This document shows, one piece after another, positions 24,688 through 34,133 of a stretch of DNA of 48,159 bases; positions within the stretch are counted from its first letter, which is position 1, and each line of letters begins with the position of its first letter. The position numbers and the translations under genes were made by a program. The DNA lies in NCBI GenBank assembly GCA_017440665.1, contig JAFSGU010000005.1, forward strand, positions 1 to 48,159, in the 5' to 3' direction. The notes under the pieces were generated by a model that did no database searches, had not been told where the DNA came from, and was given only the letters and a program-made list of their open reading frames with translations. The stretch is from Clostridia bacterium (GTDB lineage: Bacteria > Bacillota > Clostridia > Oscillospirales > CAG-272).

Positions 24688-26568
24688 ATGGAAAACGAAC
24701 AGTTATTAAAAAGAAATATAAATACTCTCCGTTCAAAGGCTGCTGCCCTTCCCCGCCTTCCCGGTGTATACATTATGAAGGGACGGGACGGGAAAGTAAT
24801 ATATGTTGGAAAATCACGTTCGCTGAGAGACAGAGTTTACCAGTATTTCCACGGTGCCCACGACGTCAAGACCTCTCGGATGGCAGACAGCGTATACGAT
24901 TTCGATTTTATAGTCTGTTCCACCGAGATGGAGGCATTGACCCTTGAAAACAGACTGATCAAGCACCACACACCCAAATACAACATTAAGCTGAAGGATG
25001 CTAAATCTTATCCTTATATAAAGCTGAACTACAAAAACGAATACCCGAACGTGTCCATGACCCGTACACGTCTGTCCGACGGCGCCATGTACTTCGGACC
25101 GTATTCTTCCACTTCCACCGTTTTTTCGGTGATCTCCTCATTAGAGAAGACTTTGGGTCTTCCCTCCTGTAAGAGAAAATTTCCCGCAGACATCGGAAAA
25201 GGCAGACCGTGTGTCAATTATCAGATAGGCAGATGTATCGGACTTTGCACAGGTAACGTTACTGTTGAAGAATACAGAAAGCTGATAGATACAGCCGCAG
25301 GTATTTTAAAGGGCGGTACCTCCGAAGCGATAAGGTCGCTGACTGAAGAGATGTACCGTCACTCCGAAGTAATGGAGTTTGAGAAGGCAGCTAAGTGCAG
25401 AGACACCATAGCATCGCTGAAAAAGCTTGGCGAGAGGCAGACAGCGGTATCATCTCCCGACACGGAATGTGACGTATTCGGATTTTGTCCCGCTAACTCT
25501 ACAGAGTCGGGTCACGACAGCATTTCGGTCTTCTATATAAGAAGCGGTTATATCGCCGACAGAGATCATTTTCTGTTTGACGACTCTGCTCTGACAGACT
25601 CTGAGTCAGAAACAGTTCCCGATGAGTCGGAGCTTGCATCCATCATTACCCGTATATACGGAACGAGAGAACATATTCCGAAAGAAATTCTCCTTTCATT
25701 TGAGCTTTCCGAGTCCGACCACACACTTGTATCGGACTTTCTCAGTGAAAAGGCAGGACGCCGCGTGACTTTAAAAACTCCCCAGAGGGGTGCATCAAAG
25801 TCCCTCTGTACACTTGCCGTACACGATGCGGCACAGCACGCTGAGAATAAGGTCACAAAGCACAAGGCCACCGAAAAAATGTTAGGGCGTCTGGCTGAGA
25901 CGCTGAGACTTGAGGTGTTCCCCGAACGTATCGAAGCCTATGATATATCGAACTTGGGCAGTGAACACATCACGGCAGGAATGGTGGTTGCCGTTGACGG
26001 TAGGTTCGTACGCAGCGAATACCGAACCTTTTCCATAAAAAGCCTTAGTGCCCCCGACGATTACGCGGCGATGACAGAGACTATCCTGAGACGCATGGCA
26101 CACACGCGAGAGTCTGACGGAAATATGTCTGCCGCCCCCGACCTTATCCTCCTTGACGGAGGTGCGGGACACGTAAGCGTCATTGACAACGCGCTCCGCG
26201 AAAACGGATACTACGTTCCCGTTTTCGGTATGGTAAAGGATGAACACCACAAAACACGTACCCTTGTCAGCACGGAAGGCGAGATAGATATCTCACATAT
26301 CACAGACGTGTTCCGATTCATCTATTCCCTTCAGGAAGAGGTTCACAGATTCACGGTAGACAGAATGACAAAGGCTAAGCGCAAAACGCTCAAAACCTCC
26401 TCCCTTGAAAAGATCGAAGGCATCGGACCCGCCAAGGCAAAACGGTTGCTTTCTCATTTTAAATCGATCACAGCAATAAAGAAAGCTGACGCAAGCGAAC
26501 TTCGCGCGGTACAGGGTATTTCAGAAAAGGATGCCGCCGCGATCATAAAGTATTACGAAAACAAATAA
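24688..26568 (+). CDS. uvrC: Excinuclease ABC subunit C
   Basis: A 626-residue UvrC that makes both incisions around bulky DNA lesions with UvrAB. Domains in order: GIY-YIG nuclease (PGVYIMKGRDGKVIYVGKS, about 20-40), a Cys-containing region (CVNYQIGRCIGLC), the UVR motif near 225 (EVMEFEKAAKCRD), the RNase H-like second nuclease (ILLDGGAGH), and a C-terminal helix-hairpin-helix pair (EGIGPAKAKRLL). The start at 24688 follows GGAGATCTTT; the ATG 12 bases upstream overlaps that site. rsmD and coaD follow closely. Confidence 0.97.
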   Translation: MENEQLLKRNINTLRSKAAALPRLPGVYIMKGRDGKVIYVGKSRSLRDRVYQYFHGAHDVKTSRMADSVYDFDFIVCSTEMEALTLENRLIKHHTPKYNIKLKDAKSYPYIKLNYKNEYPNVSMTRTRLSDGAMYFGPYSSTSTVFSVISSLEKTLGLPSCKRKFPADIGKGRPCVNYQIGRCIGLCTGNVTVEEYRKLIDTAAGILKGGTSEAIRSLTEEMYRHSEVMEFEKAAKCRDTIASLKKLGERQTAVSSPDTECDVFGFCPANSTESGHDSISVFYIRSGYIADRDHFLFDDSALTDSESETVPDESELASIITRIYGTREHIPKEILLSFELSESDHTLVSDFLSEKAGRRVTLKTPQRGASKSLCTLAVHDAAQHAENKVTKHKATEKMLGRLAETLRLEVFPERIEAYDISNLGSEHITAGMVVAVDGRFVRSEYRTFSIKSLSAPDDYAAMTETILRRMAHTRESDGNMSAAPDLILLDGGAGHVSVIDNALRENGYYVPVFGMVKDEHHKTRTLVSTEGEIDISHITDVFRFIYSLQEEVHRFTVDRMTKAKRKTLKTSSLEKIEGIGPAKAKRLLSHFKSITAIKKADASELRAVQGISEKDAAAIIKYYENK

Positions 26569-26586
26569 CGAAAGGTTTACAAAGAT

Positions 26587-27219
26587 ATGAGAATTATTAC
26601 AGGTACAGCAAGAGGCGTAAAGCTTGAGACACTCGAATCCGACGCTACCCGCCCTACCTCCGACAAGGTAAAGGAAGCTATATTTTCAATGATACAGTTT
26701 GAGATCGAAGGCAGACGCGTTCTCGATCTTTTCGGCGGCTCAGGCCAGCTTGCTCTTGAAGCGCTTTCACGCGGTGCGGCTAAGGCTACCATCATCGATG
26801 AGTCCCGCGAGGCTGTTAATGTTATCATCAACAATGCAAAGCACGCAAAGCTCTACGACAGATGCCGTATCTCCGCAATCTCTTACGCCGCATTCCTCAA
26901 GAGCTTTTCCGATGTCGAGAAGTTTAACATAGTTTTCCTCGATCCGCCCTATAACACGGAGCTTCTCCACGATTCTCTGAAGCTCATCTCCGAGAGAGAC
27001 GTGACCGCCCCCGGCGCATACATCATTTGCGAATGTGATACCAAGCCCTCCAAGAAGAAAAACCAGGAAAGAAAGGATCCCGAAAAGCTTGCGGCATCCG
27101 TTCTTGAAGACGTTTTCTCCGGCGACACCGATCTTATGGACAAGTACGTACTGGAGCGCAGTACAGTTTACGGAAGAACGAGAGTAACCGTTCTTATGAA
27201 GAAGGATGACGTGATATGA
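26587..27219 (+). CDS. rsmD: 16S rRNA (guanine966-N2)-methyltransferase
   Basis: A 210-residue SAM-dependent methyltransferase. The N-terminus MRIITGTARG and TRPTSDKVKEAIF are RsmD hallmarks; the SAM loop is VLDLFGGSGQLALEA and the catalytic motif DPPY is at residues 119-122. An extra Lys-rich segment (KPSKKKNQERK) near 155 is slightly unusual. It follows uvrC by 18 bp and overlaps coaD by 4 bp, a very common Firmicutes pair. Confidence 0.95.
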   Translation: MRIITGTARGVKLETLESDATRPTSDKVKEAIFSMIQFEIEGRRVLDLFGGSGQLALEALSRGAAKATIIDESREAVNVIINNAKHAKLYDRCRISAISYAAFLKSFSDVEKFNIVFLDPPYNTELLHDSLKLISERDVTAPGAYIICECDTKPSKKKNQERKDPEKLAASVLEDVFSGDTDLMDKYVLERSTVYGRTRVTVLMKKDDVI

Positions 27220-27713
27220 AAGCCTGTATCATCCCCGGAAGCTTTGATCCCGTAACAAAGGGACATACCGAGCTTTTCAAGGCGGCATCCAAACTTTTCG
27301 ACAAGGTTTACGCCGTAATACTCGTCAACTCCGAGAAAAAAAGCGGTTATTTCACTCCCGAACAAAGACTTCAGTTAATGAAAGCCGCTGTAGACAAAAT
27401 TAACGATGAGTGCGGCGGAAAGGCAGAAGCCGTTTTATACAGCGGACTCACCACAGACTGTGCGCTTGAGCTGGGTGCTTCTCATATCGTCAAAGGAGTA
27501 CGTAACGCAAACGACTTCGCATACGAGTACGACCTTGCACAGATAAGCAAGAGATTTGCTCCCTCCCTTGAAACGGTGTTTATCCCCTCAAGTCCCGACC
27601 TTGCGTGTGTCAGCTCCACTTACGTTCGTGAGCTTATAAAATACGGCAAATTAGACAGTCCGGACTTTGCAGACGGCACCACGGAGCTTATAAAAAGTTA
27701 TATCGGAAAATAA
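27216..27713 (+). CDS. coaD: Phosphopantetheine adenylyltransferase
   Basis: A 165-residue nucleotidyltransferase catalysing the penultimate step of CoA synthesis. The TxGH motif appears as GSFDPVTKGH (residues 8-17), KGVRNANDF binds substrate, and SSTYVREL is the C-terminal signature. Its start overlaps the rsmD stop (ATGA). The stop codon's last base is the first base of the target duplication of the inserted element that follows. Confidence 0.96.
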   Translation: MKACIIPGSFDPVTKGHTELFKAASKLFDKVYAVILVNSEKKSGYFTPEQRLQLMKAAVDKINDECGGKAEAVLYSGLTTDCALELGASHIVKGVRNANDFAYEYDLAQISKRFAPSLETVFIPSSPDLACVSSTYVRELIKYGKLDSPDFADGTTELIKSYIGK

Positions 27714-27718
27714 TTTTT

Positions 27719-27939
27719 GGAGCTGTCGCATTTAGCGCCGAACAAAAGACACGAGGAAATTAATTATCAAAGCCTCGGAGGGGAGCACAAGTAAATAGCC
27801 ATTAAAGTGGAAATCCGCCGAAAAAATCGGCGGATTTCTCCATTTTATGTGTCTTTTTAGCCGCGATTTTGCTCTCTACCGTACCGAGTACGCCGACGAG
27901 AACAAAATCACGACTTCTGCATCTAAATGCGACAGCCCC
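27719..27939. mobile_element. MITE-like structured element with TIRs and 6-bp target duplication
   Basis: A 221-bp element bounded by inverted ends GG(A/G)GCTGTCGCATTTAG (27719-27735 and 27923-27939, one mismatch). The hexamer ATTTTT flanks both sides directly (27713-27718 and 27940-27945), as a target duplication. Inside are nested inverted repeats: AAAAGACAC/GTGTCTTTT (27744-27752, 27849-27857), a 10-bp hairpin at 27811-27837, GAGG/CCTC, and GATTTTG-TCTC/GAGA-CAAAATC. It has no coding capacity. The transcribed element would be a multi-arm RNA and could also end the uvrC-rsmD-coaD transcript. Confidence 0.75.
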
Positions 27940-28008
27940 ATTTTTCGTTAATAATAGAGTCTGCCGCTGAATATATTTAACCAGAATAATTCAAAGGCGG
28001 TACAGATC

Positions 28009-30762
28009 GTGGACAATGTTATAGGATTCGGAAGAAAAAAACGTATTTCCGAAAGAAAGACCAATGAACCTCAGGTCAAAATAGATACGGTATGCGGATT
28101 ATCGTCTGATGACGCTGATCTGTCGGAAAGGCTTTACGGAAAAAACGTATTTTCCGAGAAAAAAAGACGCGGATTCTGGAGGGATTTTTTTGAGAATCTG
28201 TCTGACCCCATAATACGGGTACTGATCTGCGCCATGGCGGTCAATATACTGTTTACCCTTCATGACGTCAACTGGATCGAGATAGGCGGTATCGCCGCGA
28301 CCGTGCTCATAGCTACGCTCGTTTCCACCGTTTCCGAGCACAGCAGCGGAGCGGCTTACGAAAAGCTTTTCGCAAAGGTCAACGAACACCGTCATACCGT
28401 GATAAGAGACTGTGAAAGGAAGACGGTTACCGTTTCCGAAATAGTAAAATACGACCTGATAGAGCTGTCAGCCGGTGAGATAGTACCGTGCGACGGTATT
28501 CTCACGTCGGGAAAGCTGAGCTGTGACCAGTCATCGATCACGGGAGAGTCGGGAGCTGTTGACAAGTTCCCCTCTCATGTACGATGCGTGACGGATGACT
28601 ACGTGGCCTCTGTATCTCATCCAACGGAACCGGTCTGGCTGTCACGGGGCACCGCTGTGGTATCAGGCGGAGGTACTATGCTGTGCTGTGCGGTTGGGGA
28701 CTCGACCTTTTACGGATCCATTGCAAAGGATCTGCAGGAGGACACTTCCCCAAGTCCGCTAAAAGAAAAGCTTACTGCTCTTGCAAAGTCCATCAGCCGA
28801 CTTGGATACGTGGGTGCCGCCCTCGTCGCCGTGGTTTATTTATTTAACACCTTCGTTATTAGCTGTAATTTTGATTTTTCAAAGACATTAGATCTGCTGA
28901 GAGACACAAGATTTCTGGCAAGCGAGCTGATCCACGCGTTGACCGTTGCGATATCCATCGTAGTGGTGGCTGTCCCTGAGGGACTTCCCATGATGATAAC
29001 GGTCGTTTTGTCGGCAAATATGAAGAAAATGATGAAAGAAGGAGTTCTCGTCCGCAGACTTGTAGGAATCGAGACTGCGGGAAGTCTCAGTATACTTTTC
29101 ACCGACAAAACGGGCACTGTTACCACGGGAGACATGAAGGCTGTAAGGCTTATAACAACCTGCGGAGAATATACCTTAAACGGGGATGCCGCCCTTATTC
29201 CCGATACGGTTGGGGAACTGATCAATTTGGGCATCAAATTCTGCTCGGGTACATCAGGGGGGAACAGCACTGATAAAGCAATATCAAGGATACGGACGGG
29301 AAAGCTAAGGTATAGTTACGAATGTATCGATACTGTTCCCTTTGATTCCGGTTACAAATTTGCCGCCGCTAAGGTACGTTGTGAGGAAAACGGAAAAGCT
29401 TTCGTAATAGTCAGAGGCGCGCCTGACGTGATACTGTGTCATGTAAAAACAGGTATCGGTGAAGACGGAAGATCTGTGACGCTCAGCACGGGAGGATTAT
29501 CCGTTTTCGGTAACGTAAACGATACTTCAAGACTCGTGGCCCAAGGCGTATGCTCGGAAAAAGATTTCGGCATGTTGAAAAAAGGCATCGTCCCCGCTTC
29601 TCTTACGTTCGTTTGCTCATTCGTTCTTCGTGACGAGATACGTACTGAGGTATCCAATGCTGTAACGGAATGTGCCACGGCGGGTCTGCAGGTGGTAATG
29701 CTCACGGGGGACAGCGACTCCACTGCAGCCGCCATCGCCATTGAAACAGGGATTCTGCCGAAAGACTATGCCGTGTATTCAAAAAGCGCAGAAATCCCCC
29801 AAAACATGAAGCTCGTTCTGAAAAGCAAAACCCTCCATGAGTTGTCGGACGCTGAACTGACAAACATATTACCGCAAATTGCAGTTATTTCGAGAGCTAC
29901 ACCAGCTGACAAAACACGGCTCGTTAAGATCGCCCGTTCTTTGGGAAACGTAGTGGGAATGACAGGCGACGGTGTTAATGATGCTCCCTCGCTGAAGGCG
30001 GCAGACGTTGGCTTTGCCATGGGAAGCGGAACCGATGCGGCACGGGAAGCGGGAGATATCGTCATCTCCGACAACAATTTCGCATCCATTGTAAAAGCGG
30101 TGCTCTACGGCAGGACCATATTCGCAAGCATACGGAAATTCATTCTTTTTCAGCTTACAATGAACGTATGTGCTGTGGGCGTTTCCATAATCGCTCCTCT
30201 GCTTGGCATTGAAACACCTATCACCATCACTCAGATGCTCTGGATAAATATCATCATGGATACTCTCGGCTCTCTTGCCTTTGCCGCCGAGCCACCTGTC
30301 AAAGGTTATATGAAGCGAAAGCCGATCAAGCGCGATGAAAAGATACTGAACAGAGCCATGATACGGCGTATTTTGTGCGGCGGTATTTATACCCTTTCTC
30401 TGTGTATGTTCTTTCTTACATCCGAAAGGATACATACGATATTTAACGGCACGGGTGAGATATACTACCTAACATTGTTTTTCGCTCTGTTCGTCTTCTG
30501 CGGTATAGCAAATTCATTCTGTGCAAGAACGGAGAGGCTCAACCTTGCGGCAAGCCTCTCCGGAAATAAGATATTCGTTTTAATTATGGCGCTTGTGGCG
30601 GCAGTTCAGCTTATCATCATTTATTTCGGCGGTACCGTATTCAGAACGGTCCCGCTGACGGCCGGGGAAATACTTACGGTCGCCTTGTTTGCATTGACGG
30701 TATTCCCTGCAGACTTAATGATCAAAGCATTCTCCCTGCTGTCGGGCAAGAAGAACATTTGA
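28009..30762 (+). CDS. Calcium-type P2B-like P-type ATPase
   Basis: A 917-residue cation pump. It has an N-terminal cytoplasmic domain and membrane pair, the actuator motif TGES, and membrane helix 4 with VPEGLP, the Ca2+ site Glu. Asp366 in DKTGT is phosphorylated, the hinge is TGDGVNDAP (about 651-660), and helix 6 contains NIIMDTLGSLA with Asn and Asp as in plasma-membrane Ca2+ pumps. It probably exports Ca2+ from the cytoplasm. The start is GTG with AAAGGCGG 8 bases upstream. It stands alone after the inserted element. Confidence 0.92.
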   Translation: MDNVIGFGRKKRISERKTNEPQVKIDTVCGLSSDDADLSERLYGKNVFSEKKRRGFWRDFFENLSDPIIRVLICAMAVNILFTLHDVNWIEIGGIAATVLIATLVSTVSEHSSGAAYEKLFAKVNEHRHTVIRDCERKTVTVSEIVKYDLIELSAGEIVPCDGILTSGKLSCDQSSITGESGAVDKFPSHVRCVTDDYVASVSHPTEPVWLSRGTAVVSGGGTMLCCAVGDSTFYGSIAKDLQEDTSPSPLKEKLTALAKSISRLGYVGAALVAVVYLFNTFVISCNFDFSKTLDLLRDTRFLASELIHALTVAISIVVVAVPEGLPMMITVVLSANMKKMMKEGVLVRRLVGIETAGSLSILFTDKTGTVTTGDMKAVRLITTCGEYTLNGDAALIPDTVGELINLGIKFCSGTSGGNSTDKAISRIRTGKLRYSYECIDTVPFDSGYKFAAAKVRCEENGKAFVIVRGAPDVILCHVKTGIGEDGRSVTLSTGGLSVFGNVNDTSRLVAQGVCSEKDFGMLKKGIVPASLTFVCSFVLRDEIRTEVSNAVTECATAGLQVVMLTGDSDSTAAAIAIETGILPKDYAVYSKSAEIPQNMKLVLKSKTLHELSDAELTNILPQIAVISRATPADKTRLVKIARSLGNVVGMTGDGVNDAPSLKAADVGFAMGSGTDAAREAGDIVISDNNFASIVKAVLYGRTIFASIRKFILFQLTMNVCAVGVSIIAPLLGIETPITITQMLWINIIMDTLGSLAFAAEPPVKGYMKRKPIKRDEKILNRAMIRRILCGGIYTLSLCMFFLTSERIHTIFNGTGEIYYLTLFFALFVFCGIANSFCARTERLNLAASLSGNKIFVLIMALVAAVQLIIIYFGGTVFRTVPLTAGEILTVALFALTVFPADLMIKAFSLLSGKKNI

Positions 30763-30820
30763 TAATTGCCCTGTACAGACTTTTCATATCATCAGTACAC
30801 AGAGCAGTACGCGTACAATA

Positions 30821-33760
30821 TCAGCTGAATTTCACCAGATTCTCAAAGGAGTCACCGTTTTCACATATCTTCTCTTCATTTCCTATGACGCAAATGTAGT
30901 TTTGTGAAATTGCCGCGTCAACGGAATCTGCAAGTGAAATAAGTGTTTCGGCAGTTACGTCAAGCATTGCATGGCGGTCCGTGCGGATATCGTCAACGGT
31001 CCTGCCGGTCATATATGCCCCGATGGAGCGGGAAGCCTTGACGTATGCTCCTGAGGGTCTGTCAAGTCGTCCGAAGGTACCGACGATATGATTGTTTATA
31101 TCTGCCTCCGTCAGACTTATACTGCGCAGGAATTCGCCGCAGGACCTGAACACGTCGATACTTTCCGTAAGGCAAGGATCGCGATAGGTCGCCATGCAAA
31201 CGTTACCCGTGTTCAATGAAAATGCACAGGTATATCCGTACGCGCCGCCCTTCATACGTATCTCGGGATAGAGATAGTCATTTTTGAGAAGGGATGCAAG
31301 TATCTGATATTCACCGCGGTAAGGATATCCCGCAAGCTTAAGATTTCCCGCTATTGCAACGAACTGTACCTTAGACTGAGTCATAAAGCCTTCGTTAAGA
31401 CGTCCGAGAGGGCGTCTTTCTGCTGTTGCGGCTTCAGCCCCTGCGTTAAGCTTGGAGACAAAACCAGTAACGGCTCTGACGGCTCCATCCATAATATCCC
31501 TGTCCGCGGCAAGGCTGACTGTCAGTCTTCTTCCCGCAAACACGCTCTCGCAGATATCTCTCAGCTCATCTGCAAGCTTGGATGAGGTCTCGTCGTAAGA
31601 TTCAAGAAGTGCTTTCTCTGAGAAATACGCGCTTATACCGTCAAGCATATCCTCAAAAGCATCCGCTTCATTAAAGTATGCAAGTGCTCTTGCGGCGGCA
31701 AATTCACTGCCGGAGCGTACGATATCTCTCTGCTTTCCGCTGACAAGCTCGGAAAGTATCTCTTTAATTCGGCGCCTGTCACCGAAATTCGTTTCACCGA
31801 TGATCTCACCTGCGAGGGACAGTGCTTTTTCCAACTTTTCAGAAAGCACACGCATATTTATCTCATAAAGAGGACGGAACGTTCCGTCTTTTTTGCGGTA
31901 AACGTCGCAGGTAAAGCCAAGACCTCCCGTGTTGAGCCTTACTTCATCTAAAAGCTCCTCGTATTTACTTGACGCTGTGTCCACCTTTCCAAGTACGTCA
32001 CTCATAACGTCAAGCAGGTACAGCTTTTCATCAGGTAAGTGGGATATGTCGAACATGAGTCTGAGATATACGATGCCGTTGGTATTCACGTCATGGAACA
32101 CGTAAGGGACACCGTCTATATTTTCCTCTCTGATATAAAGAGGAGCAGGCTCGCGGGGAATATCGTATTTTGAAAGTACCGGTATGCATGAAAGCTCTTC
32201 TTCGCTCTCTTCTCTGTCCTGATACTGCACGAAGCTTTCGTATGTGTCGCAAAGGTCCTCGAATTCTCCGTCGGAAAGGGATTCTTTGAAGCGGGAGAGC
32301 TTTTCTCTGAGCTCACCTGCTTTTCTGTCGTTCATACCCGCTTCAGCTTCAAGGATATATAGTGCTCCGTGCTCGGGTTCGATGAGACGCTCAACGAGCT
32401 TTTCGTAATAATCGGTATCAAGAAGCTCACGCAGTTGTTTTAAAAGCTCGTCTATTCTGAGATACGCAAATGGATCGGTATCTGAGTACAGCCAGTTCTG
32501 CAGCATACTGAGACTTGCATTAAGTCCTCTCGGTGTACTGCCCTGTTCGCCCTCTCTGAAGTGGAACTCGCTTCTCTCTATTGCCGCCATAAGGGACTTT
32601 CGGTTTACACCGTTTTTCACCGTATCTGCAAGGGTACGTCTGATGATCTCAAGGAATTCATCGGCACGGTCTGCATCGGTGTTTTTTGCGATGACCGAAA
32701 AGGCGGGATATTTCATGTGATTTAAGAATCCGCCGTATACCTCAACGCCTATCCCTGCCGATATCAGCGCATTCTTGACAGGGGCGCCCGGAGACTCAAC
32801 GAGCACGTCCGAGAGAAAATCATAGGCAAGACATTCGAGCACGTCGTCGGAATCAGCGCATACTGCGCCGAATGAAAGAAACGTCTTTCCCAAAACGTCC
32901 TCGTCGGCAGCAACGGAATAGTGCTCTGTCTTTAGAATAACATTACCTTTTCCGAATTTCTTCTGTTCGGAGATACCGTTATCAAAAATCTTTTTTTCGT
33001 ATCTTGAGAGATATTCTCTGTCGATATATTCAAGTCTCTCGGTCATGTCCATATTACCGTATAATGTAATATAACAATTGGAGGGATGATAATGACGGTT
33101 ATAAAAGTCGATAAATTTTTCGTACGTGAGACTCGGTATATGATCAGGGTCTCCGCCCGAATTTTTACCGTAAGCATTGTCGGGGAAAAGTGCGCAGATA
33201 AGTCCGTCGTATACAGCGGAGTCAGGTGAGGACATAGCTCCCATCATTTCGCTGTAAACAACACCTCCGATATCGATACTGCCATCCTCAGCAGGCTCAT
33301 AATGCCAGCCCTCCTGCATGAATATCTCGGGACGCTTTGCTATATTCGGTGAAAATACAGCGTCAAGATAAACGTTTGACAGATTGATAAAATCACGATC
33401 GTTACATGACGCCACGGGATACACGGTCTTGTCTGCATAGGTCATGGCATTAAGGAATGTCTGCATGGAGCTTTTTACAAGCTGCATGAAGGGATCCTTT
33501 ACGGGATAACGCTCACTTCCGCAAAGCACGGAATGTTCGATGATATGGGGTGTTCCGCAATCGTCCTCGGGTGCTGTTGCAAACGCCGCGGAAAACAGCT
33601 TGTTTTCATCTTCGTTTATAAACACGGCGATCCTTGCACCTGTCTTTTTATGAGAGAGGATAGCGGCGGATGAATCTATGCATTTAATATATTCGCTTTT
33701 TACGATATCGTAAGCTTCGGGAATAACAGCGCGAAGCTTATCTTCGGTTAAGAATTCCAT
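30821..33760 (-). CDS. M16C-family zinc peptidase (PreP/HypA-like)
   Basis: A 979-residue two-lobed insulinase-type peptidase. The inverted zinc motif HIIEH is at 72-76, and the downstream Glu is in VVYSEMMGAM near residue 170. The length and the fused two halves match presequence-protease-type M16C enzymes, which degrade unstructured peptides inside a closed chamber. No signal peptide is present, so it is cytoplasmic. It is monocistronic and divergent from the ABC exporter genes. Confidence 0.9.
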   Translation of the reverse strand: MEFLTEDKLRAVIPEAYDIVKSEYIKCIDSSAAILSHKKTGARIAVFINEDENKLFSAAFATAPEDDCGTPHIIEHSVLCGSERYPVKDPFMQLVKSSMQTFLNAMTYADKTVYPVASCNDRDFINLSNVYLDAVFSPNIAKRPEIFMQEGWHYEPAEDGSIDIGGVVYSEMMGAMSSPDSAVYDGLICALFPDNAYGKNSGGDPDHIPSLTYEKFIDFYNRHYHPSNCYITLYGNMDMTERLEYIDREYLSRYEKKIFDNGISEQKKFGKGNVILKTEHYSVAADEDVLGKTFLSFGAVCADSDDVLECLAYDFLSDVLVESPGAPVKNALISAGIGVEVYGGFLNHMKYPAFSVIAKNTDADRADEFLEIIRRTLADTVKNGVNRKSLMAAIERSEFHFREGEQGSTPRGLNASLSMLQNWLYSDTDPFAYLRIDELLKQLRELLDTDYYEKLVERLIEPEHGALYILEAEAGMNDRKAGELREKLSRFKESLSDGEFEDLCDTYESFVQYQDREESEEELSCIPVLSKYDIPREPAPLYIREENIDGVPYVFHDVNTNGIVYLRLMFDISHLPDEKLYLLDVMSDVLGKVDTASSKYEELLDEVRLNTGGLGFTCDVYRKKDGTFRPLYEINMRVLSEKLEKALSLAGEIIGETNFGDRRRIKEILSELVSGKQRDIVRSGSEFAAARALAYFNEADAFEDMLDGISAYFSEKALLESYDETSSKLADELRDICESVFAGRRLTVSLAADRDIMDGAVRAVTGFVSKLNAGAEAATAERRPLGRLNEGFMTQSKVQFVAIAGNLKLAGYPYRGEYQILASLLKNDYLYPEIRMKGGAYGYTCAFSLNTGNVCMATYRDPCLTESIDVFRSCGEFLRSISLTEADINNHIVGTFGRLDRPSGAYVKASRSIGAYMTGRTVDDIRTDRHAMLDVTAETLISLADSVDAAISQNYICVIGNEEKICENGDSFENLVKFS

Positions 33761-33794
33761 TTGTTATGACCTCTGAGTATTATGTATATGATAT

Positions 33795-33823
33795 ATTATG
33801 GACCAGTTCTGCCGTAAAGTCAA
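33795..33823 (-). promoter_or_regulatory. Sigma-A promoter of the M16C peptidase
   Basis: TTGACT (33818-33823), 17-bp spacer, CATAAT (33795-33800) on the minus strand. Confidence 0.65.
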
Positions 33824-33844
33824 CAGTGAACGCGAAAAAACTAC

Positions 33845-33873
33845 TTGAAAAGCATAATAATTTATGATATACT
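33845..33873 (+). promoter_or_regulatory. Sigma-A promoter of the ABC exporter
   Basis: TTGAAA, 17-bp spacer, TATACT. It gives a leader of about 150 nt before the first ABC gene. Confidence 0.75.
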
Positions 33874-33926
33874 CAAACATATAGTGCTGTTTTTTACCAA
33901 ACCTCAGCTAAGGTAAAGGTCCGCCT

Positions 33927-34133
33927 GTGTCAGGACAGGCACTACTTTCAGGCAAGGCCCGTTTCCACTTTTTCGTCTTGTCTTCGCACCCACCCCCACC
34001 GCCATCAGCGGATCGAAATGGAGAACAACATGAAAAAAAGCTCCAAGCTCAAACTGATCCTTCGGTTTATGAAGGGGTCAGTACATATTTTTATACTCAG
34101 TATGATAGCGACCCTATGCGTGTCGCTTCTTGA
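33927..34133 (+). CDS. Possible leader reading frame with polyproline run
   Basis: A 68-codon GTG-started frame in the leader of the ABC exporter, with AAAGG 7 bases upstream. Codons 22-26 encode five consecutive prolines (HPPPPPS), a classic ribosome-slowing run, ending about 30 nt before the exporter start; the frame then overlaps the exporter gene in another frame. A GCCTGT/ACAGGC hairpin covers its first codons. It could sense translation inhibition, like leader peptides of drug-induced ABC pumps, or it may be noncoding. Confidence 0.25.
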   Translation: MSGQALLSGKARFHFFVLSSHPPPPPSADRNGEQHEKKLQAQTDPSVYEGVSTYFYTQYDSDPMRVAS

